A stretch of 64,000 nt of DNA. Source: Flavivirga abyssicola (GTDB lineage: Bacteria; Bacteroidota; Bacteroidia; Flavobacteriales; Flavobacteriaceae). The DNA lies in the NCBI RefSeq assembly GCF_030540775.2, contig NZ_CP141266.1, positions 3,149,001 to 3,213,000 of the forward strand, in the 5' to 3' direction. The notes beneath the pieces were generated by a model. That model had not been told where the DNA came from and ran no database searches. It was given only the letters and a program-made list of their open reading frames with translations. Positions within the stretch are counted from its first letter, which is position 1. Every line of letters begins with the position of its first letter. Below, piece after piece: positions 36,123-44,557 of the stretch. A program made the translations under genes and the position numbers.

Positions 36123-37265
36123 TTATTCTAAACGTTTAAAAAAGAAAAGTTCATAATCATTTAATAATTCGGGGTGTGCAATTTTTATAAGATCTTTTAA
36201 TATTAAATCAGGTCGTAAAGTACCCAATTCGTAATAAAGTAAGCCGTCTTTTGCGCCTTTTCTTTTTGTATAAGAGTATACTTGATTGTTTTTGTAGGCA
36301 TTAAAAAAAGCATACCCTTTATGGCCTTGTAACATATCTTCTTTAGCATCAAAATTCCCAGCACCTATCCAGAATTCTGCATTTTGAGCTTTCTCTAATA
36401 CATTTTCAAAGTTCAATTGTATACTACCATTGTTATCATTTTCTTTCCAAAGATAATTGGTATTGGCATCTTCTAAATATTTAGCAATAAAACTTTCACC
36501 ACCGGGGATACTCCATATATCTTTAAAAGTAGAACCCGACATCACTGTTGGTTTTCTAGCAACTGTTTTTGCTGCTTCTTTTGCTTTTAAATAATCGGTT
36601 TCTATAGTTTTAAAAATGGAATCAGCTTCTTTTTCTTTGTTATAGAATGCTGCTACGAATTTTATCCATTCAGCTCTTCCTAAAGGATGTTGTTCTGTCC
36701 AGGAACCATCTAGGACAACGGGAACACCCAATTGTTCTATTTGATCTAATTTTTTGTCAACCCCATTAACCGAAAAGCCGAGTACCATATCTGGGTTTAA
36801 CTCTAAGAGCAATTCTATATTGAGCTCTAAATCATTACCTAACTCTTTTATATCTCCATTATCTACTCGTTTTCTTATTTTCTCAGAGCAAATGTATTTT
36901 GTATTAGGAAAACCGATTAAACTATTATCTACCCCTAAATATTCCAAAGCTGGGATATTGGTTGTAGAAACAGCAACTAAAGTTTTAATGGGGATTTTTA
37001 TTATTTTACTATTAATATCGTGTTCTGGTGTTTTTTCACCTTTATTTACTAATAAATAAGTAAAGACTTTATCACTATTTGGCCATGCAGAATTAACCAC
37101 TACTCTTTTATGATTTTTATAATTCGTAATAGAAAAACCTTTAGCGTAACTAATGATTTCTTGGGTTCCTTCTAATTTGTTTATAGGAATTGCTGCTTGT
37201 TGCTTTTCTTGTTTGCAGGATGAAAGAAGAATTGAATAGGTTACTAAAAGAGTTAAAAAGCGCAT
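36123..37265 (-). CDS. btuF: ABC transporter substrate-binding lipoprotein, BtuF-like
   Basis: This 380-residue protein has a lipobox LLSSC (Cys17). It has the two-lobed helical-backbone binding fold of the BtuF/FhuD class (KTLVAVSTTNIPALEYLGVDNSLIGFP; LNIELLLELNPDMVLGF). It should receive cobalamin from the outer membrane and deliver it to the permease. At 380 residues it is longer than the Escherichia coli BtuF (about 266), mostly in the N-terminal region before residue 90. The ligand is inferred from the operon. Confidence 0.87.
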   Translation of the reverse strand: MRFLTLLVTYSILLSSCKQEKQQAAIPINKLEGTQEIISYAKGFSITNYKNHKRVVVNSAWPNSDKVFTYLLVNKGEKTPEHDINSKIIKIPIKTLVAVSTTNIPALEYLGVDNSLIGFPNTKYICSEKIRKRVDNGDIKELGNDLELNIELLLELNPDMVLGFSVNGVDKKLDQIEQLGVPVVLDGSWTEQHPLGRAEWIKFVAAFYNKEKEADSIFKTIETDYLKAKEAAKTVARKPTVMSGSTFKDIWSIPGGESFIAKYLEDANTNYLWKENDNNGSIQLNFENVLEKAQNAEFWIGAGNFDAKEDMLQGHKGYAFFNAYKNNQVYSYTKRKGAKDGLLYYELGTLRPDLILKDLIKIAHPELLNDYELFFFKRLE

Positions 37266-37327
37266 GGAATAGTAATTAAGGTCTAAAGGTCTTTATTTTT
37301 TTTGAATTTGTACTTATATAAAATAGA

Positions 37328-37891
37328 CTATACTTCAATTTCAGAAATAAGCGTTAATGCATCTTCCTCTTTTCTAAGATGAAAAACATCACCATATTGA
37401 ATTTTAATATTAAATGATTTTTCTAAAGGAACATTTAAAACAGATGAAAGAAAGGCTCTTATTGGACCAGCGTGAGTGACTATTATCAAATCTTCCTCGT
37501 CATGTGATTTTATGACGTCTTCAAAGAAAGTATTTACTCTTGATGCCAAATCAACATAAGATTCTCCATTAGGAACTCTAACATTTACAAAGTTTTTCAT
37601 CCATGGATTTAATGTTTTTTCAGAAATATTATGCCATGCTTTCATTTCCCAATCTCCAAAATCAAGTTCTTTTAAACGCTCATCAAAAAAAACATGAGTC
37701 CCTAGGTAATTTGCTAATAATGCACAGCGTTTTAATGGACTACTTTTTATATGATAGATACCTTCAGGAATTTGTTGTTTAACCGTTTTAAATTCTTCAG
37801 GAAACGTACTTGCTAAGTTTAAATCGGTTTGCCCATAACAAATTCCTTTTTCAATGTTGGGTGTTGTATGTCTAATTATATAAATTTCCAT
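37328..37891 (-). CDS. cobC: alpha-ribazole phosphatase / histidine phosphatase CobC
   Basis: This 187-residue phosphoglycerate-mutase-type phosphatase has the catalytic motif IIRHTTPNIEKGICYGQTDL. The RHxxP replaces the common RHG, as in CobC proteins, with a second histidine in VTHAGPIRAFL. It removes phosphate from alpha-ribazole phosphate before or after joining to cobinamide. It overlaps cobS by 16 bases, which supports this role over a general phosphatase. Confidence 0.88.
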   Translation of the reverse strand: MEIYIIRHTTPNIEKGICYGQTDLNLASTFPEEFKTVKQQIPEGIYHIKSSPLKRCALLANYLGTHVFFDERLKELDFGDWEMKAWHNISEKTLNPWMKNFVNVRVPNGESYVDLASRVNTFFEDVIKSHDEEDLIIVTHAGPIRAFLSSVLNVPLEKSFNIKIQYGDVFHLRKEEDALTLISEIEV

Positions 37892-38637
37892 AGCGCTATA
37901 ACACTTAAATAAAACACAACTTCACATAATTGTTGAACAGCTCCAGCGCAATCTCCTGTTTGCCCACCCAACCATTTCTTAAATTTAATACCTAGATAGG
38001 CTTTAGCTAAATAACAAGGGATAATAGCTATAAAAATTAAAGGTTTATTAAAAAATAATAAAGGGGCTATACCAAAAACAGCACTAACAAGAAGCATATT
38101 TATAGTAATATTTTTTGCGGCTGGTTTTGCTTTGCTATCGTCAGTATCTCGAACATAAGGATGAGTGTAAATTAATGTAGTTGCTATAAACCTACTTAAG
38201 CTATGCCCAGCAATTATGGTTATTGGAATAAAATAAAGAGGAACTTCCCTTAGTGCTGAAAATTTAATAGCAAGTATTAAAATTAATCCAGAGACTCCAT
38301 AGGTTCCTAAACGGGAATCTTTCATAATGAGGAGAATTTTTTCCTTGGTCCATCCGCCTCCAAAACCGTCACAAACATCTGCAAAACCGTCTTCATGAAA
38401 TGCTCCGGTTGTGTATATGGTCGCAATCATACTTAATAAAAGGGCTATTTCTGTAGAAAAAATAAAAGAAAACCCATAAAATACTAAAGCGCCTATGCTA
38501 CCAACAATAATACCAATTAATGAAAAGTATTTAGCGCTTTTTGAAAGGTATTCGGGGTTATGATCAACCCATTTTGGACAAGGGATTCTTGTGAAAAACA
38601 TGATAGCCGTTAAGAAAATTTGAAGTTCTTTTTTCAT
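37876..38637 (-). CDS. cobS: adenosylcobinamide-GDP ribazoletransferase CobS
   Basis: This 253-residue membrane protein has about six helices and the conserved FHEDGFADVCDGFGGG stretch (about 80-95), the metal/substrate site of CobS. It joins adenosylcobinamide-GDP to alpha-ribazole (phosphate) at the inner membrane. GQTGDCAGAVQQLCEV near the C-terminus is also family-typical. It follows cobT after a 153-bp gap that holds no gene. Confidence 0.95.
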   Translation of the reverse strand: MKKELQIFLTAIMFFTRIPCPKWVDHNPEYLSKSAKYFSLIGIIVGSIGALVFYGFSFIFSTEIALLLSMIATIYTTGAFHEDGFADVCDGFGGGWTKEKILLIMKDSRLGTYGVSGLILILAIKFSALREVPLYFIPITIIAGHSLSRFIATTLIYTHPYVRDTDDSKAKPAAKNITINMLLVSAVFGIAPLLFFNKPLIFIAIIPCYLAKAYLGIKFKKWLGGQTGDCAGAVQQLCEVVFYLSVIALWKFI

Positions 38638-38790
38638 CTGTTTCTATTTGTTGGTCTTAAATGTACTTAAGACTATTGACGTTGGTGTATTTTATTTTGC
38701 ATGGTCTAAATAACTTTTGACACGAATTTCATGAATTTATACAAATTCAGTTTTATGGTTAAGTATTTCACGAAGCGTACTTTTAATCTA
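38638..38790 (-). other. short non-coding gap inside the cob operon
   Basis: The 153 bases between cobT and cobS hold no open frame and no clear terminator or riboswitch. The gap breaks an otherwise tightly packed operon and could hold an internal promoter for cobS-cobC-btuFCD. I could not identify a TAnnTTTG element there with confidence. Confidence 0.35.
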
Positions 38791-39843
38791 TCAAACTAAA
38801 GGATCTTTAGTTTCTTCGCTTACACCAGCAGCATCAAAACTAGCCATATCATTTAAAAAATTTACTGATGCTTTTAATAATGGTATTGCTAATGCAGCAC
38901 CTGTACCTTCACCTAATCTTAAGCCTAAAGATAATAAGGGTTTTATATTTAAAAACTCTAACATTTTTATATGCCCTTTTTCATTTGAATTATGAGCAAA
39001 TACACAATAGTCTAAAACATTTTTATTTATAGCTTGCGCAGCTAGCAGGGCAGCAGTTACTATAAATCCATCAATGACTATGATCATTTTTAGTTCAGCA
39101 GCTTTTAAAATAGCACCGCAAAGCATAGCTATTTCAAAACCACCAAAAATGGAAAGTGCTTCGATGGCATTTTGAGGATTATATTTTTTATAAACTTCAG
39201 ACAAGATTTGTTGCTTCTTATTAATGCCTTCACTATTTAATCCAGTACCTGCACCCACACATTCTGTAATAGGTGTTTCTGTAAAATAAGCCATTAATAA
39301 CGCAGCTGAAGATGTGTTACTAATTCCCATTTCTCCAAGACCAATGGTATTTGTACCTTCATCCTTAAGTTTAGAAATAATATCATCACTTTTATTAAAA
39401 GCTTTTTCGCATTGTTCTAATGTCATAGCAGGCTCATTTTGATAGTTTTTAGTGCCAAAATCAATTTTAGCATTAATAATATCAAGAGTCTTTGGAAATG
39501 TATGATTGACTCCTGCATCAACTATTTTTAAGTTTAGATTATTAGTATTGCTAAAAATATTTATGGCTGCGCCACCATTAACAAAATTATAAACCATTTG
39601 AGCCGTTACTTCTTGTGGAAAAGGATTTACTTCTCCTTTGGAGGCAATACCATGATCGCCTGCGAAAACAATAATAGAGGGGTTTGAAATTTTTGGATTT
39701 AATGTATCTTGAATACACCCAATTTTTAAAGCTAAATCCTCTAAAAGCCCTAATGCCCCTAAAGGTTTCGTTTTAAGGTTAATTTTCTTTTGAAGCTCAA
39801 GTTTTAATTCAGAATTATTTATAGAAGATATATTGTGTATCAT
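38791..39843 (-). CDS. cobT: nicotinate-nucleotide-dimethylbenzimidazole phosphoribosyltransferase CobT
   Basis: The protein has 350 residues, the normal length. It has KTKPLGALGLLEDLALKIG, VFAGDHGIASKGEVNPFPQEVT, GLGEMGISNTSSAALL and a C-terminal RLGEGTGAALA with the catalytic glutamate. It makes alpha-ribazole phosphate, the lower nucleotide loop of B12. It starts in a one-base overlap with the end of cobU (TAATG). Confidence 0.96.
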   Translation of the reverse strand: MIHNISSINNSELKLELQKKINLKTKPLGALGLLEDLALKIGCIQDTLNPKISNPSIIVFAGDHGIASKGEVNPFPQEVTAQMVYNFVNGGAAINIFSNTNNLNLKIVDAGVNHTFPKTLDIINAKIDFGTKNYQNEPAMTLEQCEKAFNKSDDIISKLKDEGTNTIGLGEMGISNTSSAALLMAYFTETPITECVGAGTGLNSEGINKKQQILSEVYKKYNPQNAIEALSIFGGFEIAMLCGAILKAAELKMIIVIDGFIVTAALLAAQAINKNVLDYCVFAHNSNEKGHIKMLEFLNIKPLLSLGLRLGEGTGAALAIPLLKASVNFLNDMASFDAAGVSEETKDPLV

Positions 39844-40346
39844 TATTTTAAAGTTAAAGGAATTCCTGATACCATCATAGTTGCTTTATCGGCGTGCTTA
39901 GCAATGTGTTGATTCATCCAACCTTGAAGTTCTGTGAATTTTCTACCTATTTCAGTTTGTGCGTGCACTCCCATACCTATTTCATTGGAAATTATAATGA
40001 TCGTAGCATCTAAAGGGAGTAATTTGTTAAATTCAGTTTTCGCTAATTCTAAGCTTTTTTCGATATCATTTTTGGTATCTACAAAGAAATTTGTGAGCCA
40101 TAATGTGACACAATCAATAACAACAACATCTTTAGGAGTTATCATTTTAGAAAGGATTTTTTCTTCTTCAACAGATGTCCACCTTTCGTCTCTATCAGCA
40201 ATATGCCTATCAACTCGCTTTCTATGATCATCGTCCCAAATTCGAGATGTTGCAATGTATTTAGGGGTATTAGAAAGAGATAGTGCTAAGTTTTGTGCGT
40301 AGCTACTTTTTCCTGAGCGTTCGCCTCCTGTTATGTAAAAAATCAT
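39843..40346 (-). CDS. cobU: adenosylcobinamide kinase / guanylyltransferase CobU
   Basis: The 167-residue protein has the P-loop GGERSGKSSYAQ and WDDDHRKRVDRHIADRDERW. It phosphorylates adenosylcobinamide and attaches GMP to give adenosylcobinamide-GDP, the substrate of CobS. It is the first gene of the minus-strand operon, about 100 bases upstream of the divergent riboswitch. The promoter is not obvious; TAATCTTTG at about 40370-40378 on the minus strand is a near match. Confidence 0.95.
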   Translation of the reverse strand: MIFYITGGERSGKSSYAQNLALSLSNTPKYIATSRIWDDDHRKRVDRHIADRDERWTSVEEEKILSKMITPKDVVVIDCVTLWLTNFFVDTKNDIEKSLELAKTEFNKLLPLDATIIIISNEIGMGVHAQTEIGRKFTELQGWMNQHIAKHADKATMMVSGIPLTLK

Positions 40347-40434
40347 ATCAGAGAATTATTTAATGAGTTTGCAAAGATTAAATATTTTATATGAATAAAG
40401 CGAAAAGTGTACTTATAATTCTAAAATTGATTAG

Positions 40435-40442
40435 TATATTTG
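40435..40442 (+). promoter_or_regulatory. -7 element before the cobalamin riboswitch
   Basis: TATATTTG is a perfect -7 match, followed by C. It would start the transcript near 40449, where the riboswitch fold begins. No clear -33 box is seen upstream. Confidence 0.6.
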
Positions 40443-40447
40443 CAGCG

Positions 40448-40720
40448 AATTTTGGTTCTATTCAGTTTTAATTGAATGGATTAAAAGGGAATCAAGTGAA
40501 AAGATTGATGATTTTAGATTGACGATTAAAGAATTAGGAATTCTTACTATCAGAAATCAAAAGTCGTTTTTCTTCATTCTTGAACTGTTCCCGCAACTGT
40601 AAGTTTATGCTGAATTTATTTTAGCACCTCAATGGAGGATGTTATTAACTTCAAAACCACTGGCTTTATGCTGGGAAGGTGAAATAACATAAAAACAAGT
40701 CAGGAGACCTGCCATTTTCA
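40448..40720 (+). promoter_or_regulatory. cobalamin riboswitch upstream of btuB
   Basis: The leader contains the standard parts in order: TTTTGGTTCT at the start, TTAAAAGGGAATCAAGTGAA, the core CCCGCAACTGTAAG near 40590, ACTGGCTTTATGCTGGGAAG, and the B12 box AGTCAGGAGACCTGCC at 40698-40713. It is in plus orientation and ends 38 bases before the btuB ATG, so binding of adenosylcobalamin should lower btuB expression. The divergent cob operon has no such element in its short leader. Confidence 0.96.
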
Positions 40721-40758
40721 AAACAAAATAAATTAAGCTTTCGGGATAAAAGTTAATT

Positions 40759-42630
40759 ATGAGGAAAATTCTAATTGTATCAATATTTTGCATAGTTTGT
40801 TTTAAAGGCATGGCTCAAAACGATAGTTTACTAAATCGTTTGGGGGAAGTTATTATACAAGCCGATAAAAAATTGAAAAAATATTCTGTAGGGTATAAGG
40901 TTACTACCTTAAATGACTCTGTGATCGTTAGAAATACAGAATCTTTTACATCATTATTACGTTTTAATTCACCTTTATATTTAAGAGAGTATGGGTCGGG
41001 AGGAACTAGTTCTGCCAGTTTTAGAGGGACGAGTTCGTCTAACACAGCTGTGATTTGGAATGGTATTAATATTAATTCCATTAACAATGGTCAAACCGGA
41101 TTTAACTCTTTAACTGTGAGTTTGTTTGATGCCATAGATATAAGAAGTGGAGGAGGTAGTTTAGAATATGGCTCGGGAGCAGTAGGCGGTACTATTCATT
41201 TAAATGATTATTTGCAGTTTACAGATACTAAAAAAATAAAAAACCAATTAGTTGCTTCTCTTGGTAGTTTTGAAACTTATAGAGGTTTATATAAATTTAA
41301 ATTCTCAAATTCTAAGTTAGCTATTAACTCTGGTGTTTCTTATAACCAGTCTGAAAACGATTATAAGTTTTTAAATACAGACTTTAAGAATACAAATGGT
41401 GCATACGAAAACTTTGGATTCAATATAAGTGCGGCGTATTCACTAACAGAATTTTCTCAATTAAAATTTTACAGTGCTAATTATATAGGTGAGAGATTCT
41501 TTTCTGGGGAGTTACCAAATCCATTGTCGGCAAATGATAAGTATCAGGATTTTAGTTATAGAAACTTATTGATTTATACACATGAAAAATCGAGGTTAAG
41601 CCATGAAGCTAAACTTGCATTTTTAACTCAAGAATACCGATATTTTGAAGATAAAACGTCAAGCATATTTAACTTTGGAAAATCTAAGCGCTACCTTGTT
41701 AATTATGATGTTTCTTATAGTTTTCCAAAATTAAAGGCAAGTATAACATCTCATTCGGAGTATGAATCTGCTTTTGGAAAAACAGATCAAATTTCAGAAA
41801 GAAACCGAAGACAATTTTCTCAATCTATTATTTATAATCAGAATATCAATAGCTCTGTGTCTTTTGATGCTAAGCTTAGAAAAGATTTTAATTCAGATTA
41901 TGATGTTCCATTTACTTATGCTTTAGGAGTGAGAGTAAAACCAATAAGGAATTTATTTTTTAGAGCCAATGGGTCTAAAAACTTTCGCGTACCCACTTAC
42001 AATGATTTGTTTTGGCCAGGACAAGGGAATTTGGATTTAATACCCGAAACAGCTTTGCAAGGAGAGTTTGGAATTGGCTATAAGAACAATCAATTTTTAA
42101 TCGATGTAGGAATATTTTATATAAATGCTAAAGATAAAATAGTTTGGACACCTGGAGGAGATCCTAACAGACCAGGAATTTGGGTGCCAATAAATTTATC
42201 GGAAGTAAATAATAAAGGTTTAGAAGTGTCTTTGTCATTTAATAAAACTTTTAATGAACATGCTGTAACGCTTCATATGAACTATGGTTATACTGTAGCA
42301 ACTGATAAAGCCACAGATAATCAACTAATTTTTGTGCCCAAGCATTTATTTAACAGTAACCTAGGATATACTTATAAACGGTTTGGTTTTTTTTATCAGC
42401 AGTTACTCAATGGCAAAGTATATACTACAGAGAGTAATTCTAACGATTTTGTGATACCAGATTACTTTGTAGCTAATACAGGATTGGAATATAAATTTAT
42501 AAACCTTCAACAAAAACAATTAGCAATAGGCCTTAAAGTCAATAATGTATTTAATAAATATTATGAAGTACAGCCTCGAAGACCGATGCCTAACAGAAAT
42601 TTAAACTTTAATATAAACTATAAATTCTAA
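40759..42630 (+). CDS. btuB: TonB-dependent vitamin B12 receptor BtuB
   Basis: This 623-residue outer-membrane protein has a signal peptide ending at KGMAQ. The plug follows (about 25-150, LNRLGEVIIQADKK; SFRGTSSSNTAVIWNGININ; IDIRSGGGSLEYGSGAVGG). A 22-strand barrel ends in FNINYKF. It has no carboxypeptidase-like or STN extension. The cobalamin riboswitch directly upstream identifies the ligand better than sequence alone. It lies three bases before a propeller lipoprotein gene that may act with it. Confidence 0.95.
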   Translation: MRKILIVSIFCIVCFKGMAQNDSLLNRLGEVIIQADKKLKKYSVGYKVTTLNDSVIVRNTESFTSLLRFNSPLYLREYGSGGTSSASFRGTSSSNTAVIWNGININSINNGQTGFNSLTVSLFDAIDIRSGGGSLEYGSGAVGGTIHLNDYLQFTDTKKIKNQLVASLGSFETYRGLYKFKFSNSKLAINSGVSYNQSENDYKFLNTDFKNTNGAYENFGFNISAAYSLTEFSQLKFYSANYIGERFFSGELPNPLSANDKYQDFSYRNLLIYTHEKSRLSHEAKLAFLTQEYRYFEDKTSSIFNFGKSKRYLVNYDVSYSFPKLKASITSHSEYESAFGKTDQISERNRRQFSQSIIYNQNINSSVSFDAKLRKDFNSDYDVPFTYALGVRVKPIRNLFFRANGSKNFRVPTYNDLFWPGQGNLDLIPETALQGEFGIGYKNNQFLIDVGIFYINAKDKIVWTPGGDPNRPGIWVPINLSEVNNKGLEVSLSFNKTFNEHAVTLHMNYGYTVATDKATDNQLIFVPKHLFNSNLGYTYKRFGFFYQQLLNGKVYTTESNSNDFVIPDYFVANTGLEYKFINLQQKQLAIGLKVNNVFNKYYEVQPRRPMPNRNLNFNINYKF

Positions 42631-42633
42631 ACA

Positions 42634-43686
42634 ATGAAAATCAATAAATTACTATCAAAAATCTTTATTTTAAGTGTATTATTTTTAGCGTCTTGTAGCG
42701 ATGATGATTCACCTCAGTTACCAAAGGGTGATTATGAAAATGGTATTTTAATTAGCGGTGAAGGTAGTGGAGCAGGAACTGGTTCTATATCTTTTATTTC
42801 AAACGACTTGACTACAACCGAAAACCTTATTTATAAAAAAGTAAATAATGATGAGTTAGGTACTTTTTTACAATCTATCACTTTTGATAATGATAAGGCT
42901 TTTATTGTTGTTGATAATACAAATTCGGTTATTGTTGTTGATAGATATACTTTTGAAGAGAAAGCAACAATAACTACAGGTTTAAGCACACCTAGATATA
43001 TAGAGACACTAGGTGATAAAGGGTATGTAACCAATTGGGGGTCTACATCGGATGAAACAGACGATTTTATAGCTATTGTAGATTTAAATACTTATGCTGT
43101 AGATGGAACAATTGCAGTAGGGAATGGACCTGAAAGAATTATAGAAAGTAATGGTAAATTATATGTATCGCATAAAGGAGCGTTTGGTACTAATAATATT
43201 ATATCAGTAATTGATTTATCAGATAATAGTGTGGAGACTATAACTGTTGGATATAAACCAGATGAGCTTTTTATAAATGATAAAGGCGAATTAGTCGTTT
43301 TATGTGGAGGAAATGAATCTTGGACAGGAAACGAAACAATAGCATCAATCGTTAACATAAATATGTCAACAAACACAGAGGTGTCCTCTTTAACTTTTGC
43401 TAATGGTGAACATCCAAGTTTAATGGTATTAGATAATGGTGTGTTATATTATGAAGTAGGAGGAAAGGTGTTCTCAATTGATGAAGATGCAACAGCATTG
43501 TCTTCTACATCCATTGTAGAGTCTCAAGGATATTTATATGGATTGGCAGTGAAAAATAACAGAATATATTTATTGGATGCCAGTTTTACAGATTTAAGTG
43601 AGCTGAACGTTTATGATTTATCAACTAAAAATAAAATAGATACCAAGGCAGTAGCTTTAGGAGCATCTAAAATTTATTTTAATTAA
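42634..43686 (+). CDS. beta-propeller (YncE/DUF5074-like) lipoprotein, candidate BtuG-type B12 binder
   Basis: This 350-residue protein has a lipobox LASC (Cys21). The mature part has about seven repeats of propeller strands, for example SITFDNDKAFIVVDNTNSVIVVD, DLNTYAVDGTIAVGNGPERII and DLSDNSVETITVGYKPDELF. BtuG proteins of Bacteroides are surface seven-bladed propellers that bind cobalamin tightly and sit beside BtuB. Gene position (three bases after btuB, under the same riboswitch), length and fold fit. No ligand residues can be confirmed by eye. Confidence 0.8.
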   Translation: MKINKLLSKIFILSVLFLASCSDDDSPQLPKGDYENGILISGEGSGAGTGSISFISNDLTTTENLIYKKVNNDELGTFLQSITFDNDKAFIVVDNTNSVIVVDRYTFEEKATITTGLSTPRYIETLGDKGYVTNWGSTSDETDDFIAIVDLNTYAVDGTIAVGNGPERIIESNGKLYVSHKGAFGTNNIISVIDLSDNSVETITVGYKPDELFINDKGELVVLCGGNESWTGNETIASIVNINMSTNTEVSSLTFANGEHPSLMVLDNGVLYYEVGGKVFSIDEDATALSSTSIVESQGYLYGLAVKNNRIYLLDASFTDLSELNVYDLSTKNKIDTKAVALGASKIYFN

Positions 43687-43727
43687 GGAATAATATTATT
43701 ATCTGCCTTAATTTTATCTACTTTATT

Positions 43728-43757
43728 AAATGCCGCTTTTTAGCGGCATTTTTTTAA
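43728..43757. terminator. Rho-independent terminator after the btuB operon
   Basis: AAATGCCGCT (43728-43737) pairs with AGCGGCATTT (43742-43751), followed by a T-run. It has the same core as the terminator after carB (22481-22509). It ends the btuB unit before the convergent DUF71 gene. Confidence 0.88.
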
Positions 43758-43833
43758 GTTTCCATTTTACTGAAACAAGCTCAGCACAAGCATGGGAATA
43801 ACAATTTTAATGAGAAGCCTAATTATAAAATAA

Positions 43834-44556
43834 CTAGGAATCTTTTGAAATTAAATCACAATACCACACACCATATTTATCAGATTTACAGATGGAGTCA
43901 TCTGTTTTTGGAGTGTCATATTCCCGATATACTTTTTCACCTATAGTAAACTCAATAGGTTTATTAAAGATAGGCCCATCAAAACAAAAGGTATGAAATT
44001 CACCATTTTCTCCACATGGATCTACGCCTTCTGGTAAGTTGTCAATAAAATGTTTGTCTATAACAGTCCCCACAAAATCTTCGCTAAAATATTTAGAATT
44101 CGCGCAAACAATAATCGTTTTAAAGCCTAAATCTAAAAATTCATGAATGAGTTCTTTGGTATTTCGTTTCCAAATAGGAAATACAGCCTTTAAGCCTACT
44201 TCTGCTAATTGGTTTTCGCGATAGGCTTTTAAATCTTCAAGAAAAATATCACCAAAGGCACTATGTGTAAAACCATCATCTTTTAATCGCGTAACAATGT
44301 CTGTCATTTTTTGCTCGTAGATTTCCATGCTTGGCATTTCGGGCAATTCAATAAGACTCGATTTTATATTTAAAGCATTGGTTTGTGCTAGCAATAAGTC
44401 TTTTCTAAGTCCATGCATAGACACCCGATTATAATGACTATTTACAGTAGTAATTAGTTCTTCAATGGAATAACGTTCATCTTGCAATAAATGATAAAGT
44501 GCCAATGCAGAGTCTTTTCCAGAACTCCAATTAAAATAGGTTTTTGTTTTATTCAA
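43834..44556 (-). CDS. DUF71 (COG2102) ATP-pyrophosphatase
   Basis: Counting from the TTG at 44556, one base after the stop of the upstream S41 gene, the protein has 240 residues (MNKTKTYFNWSSGKDSALALYHLL). A longer frame to 44604 would overlap the protease gene and adds unlike sequence, so I reject it. The NWSSGKDSA loop is the PP-loop. Eukaryotic relatives amidate diphthine. Published comparative genomics splits the family, with a bacterial branch linked to B12 salvage. The B12 genes just next door support that branch. Confidence 0.82.
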   Translation of the reverse strand: MNKTKTYFNWSSGKDSALALYHLLQDERYSIEELITTVNSHYNRVSMHGLRKDLLLAQTNALNIKSSLIELPEMPSMEIYEQKMTDIVTRLKDDGFTHSAFGDIFLEDLKAYRENQLAEVGLKAVFPIWKRNTKELIHEFLDLGFKTIIVCANSKYFSEDFVGTVIDKHFIDNLPEGVDPCGENGEFHTFCFDGPIFNKPIEFTIGEKVYREYDTPKTDDSICKSDKYGVWYCDLISKDS

Positions 44557-44557
44557 A

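Noticed and set aside
40629-40811. Minus-strand frame across the riboswitch
   Set aside because: It lies over the B12 box and the btuB start and has no family character. The riboswitch explains the sequence.
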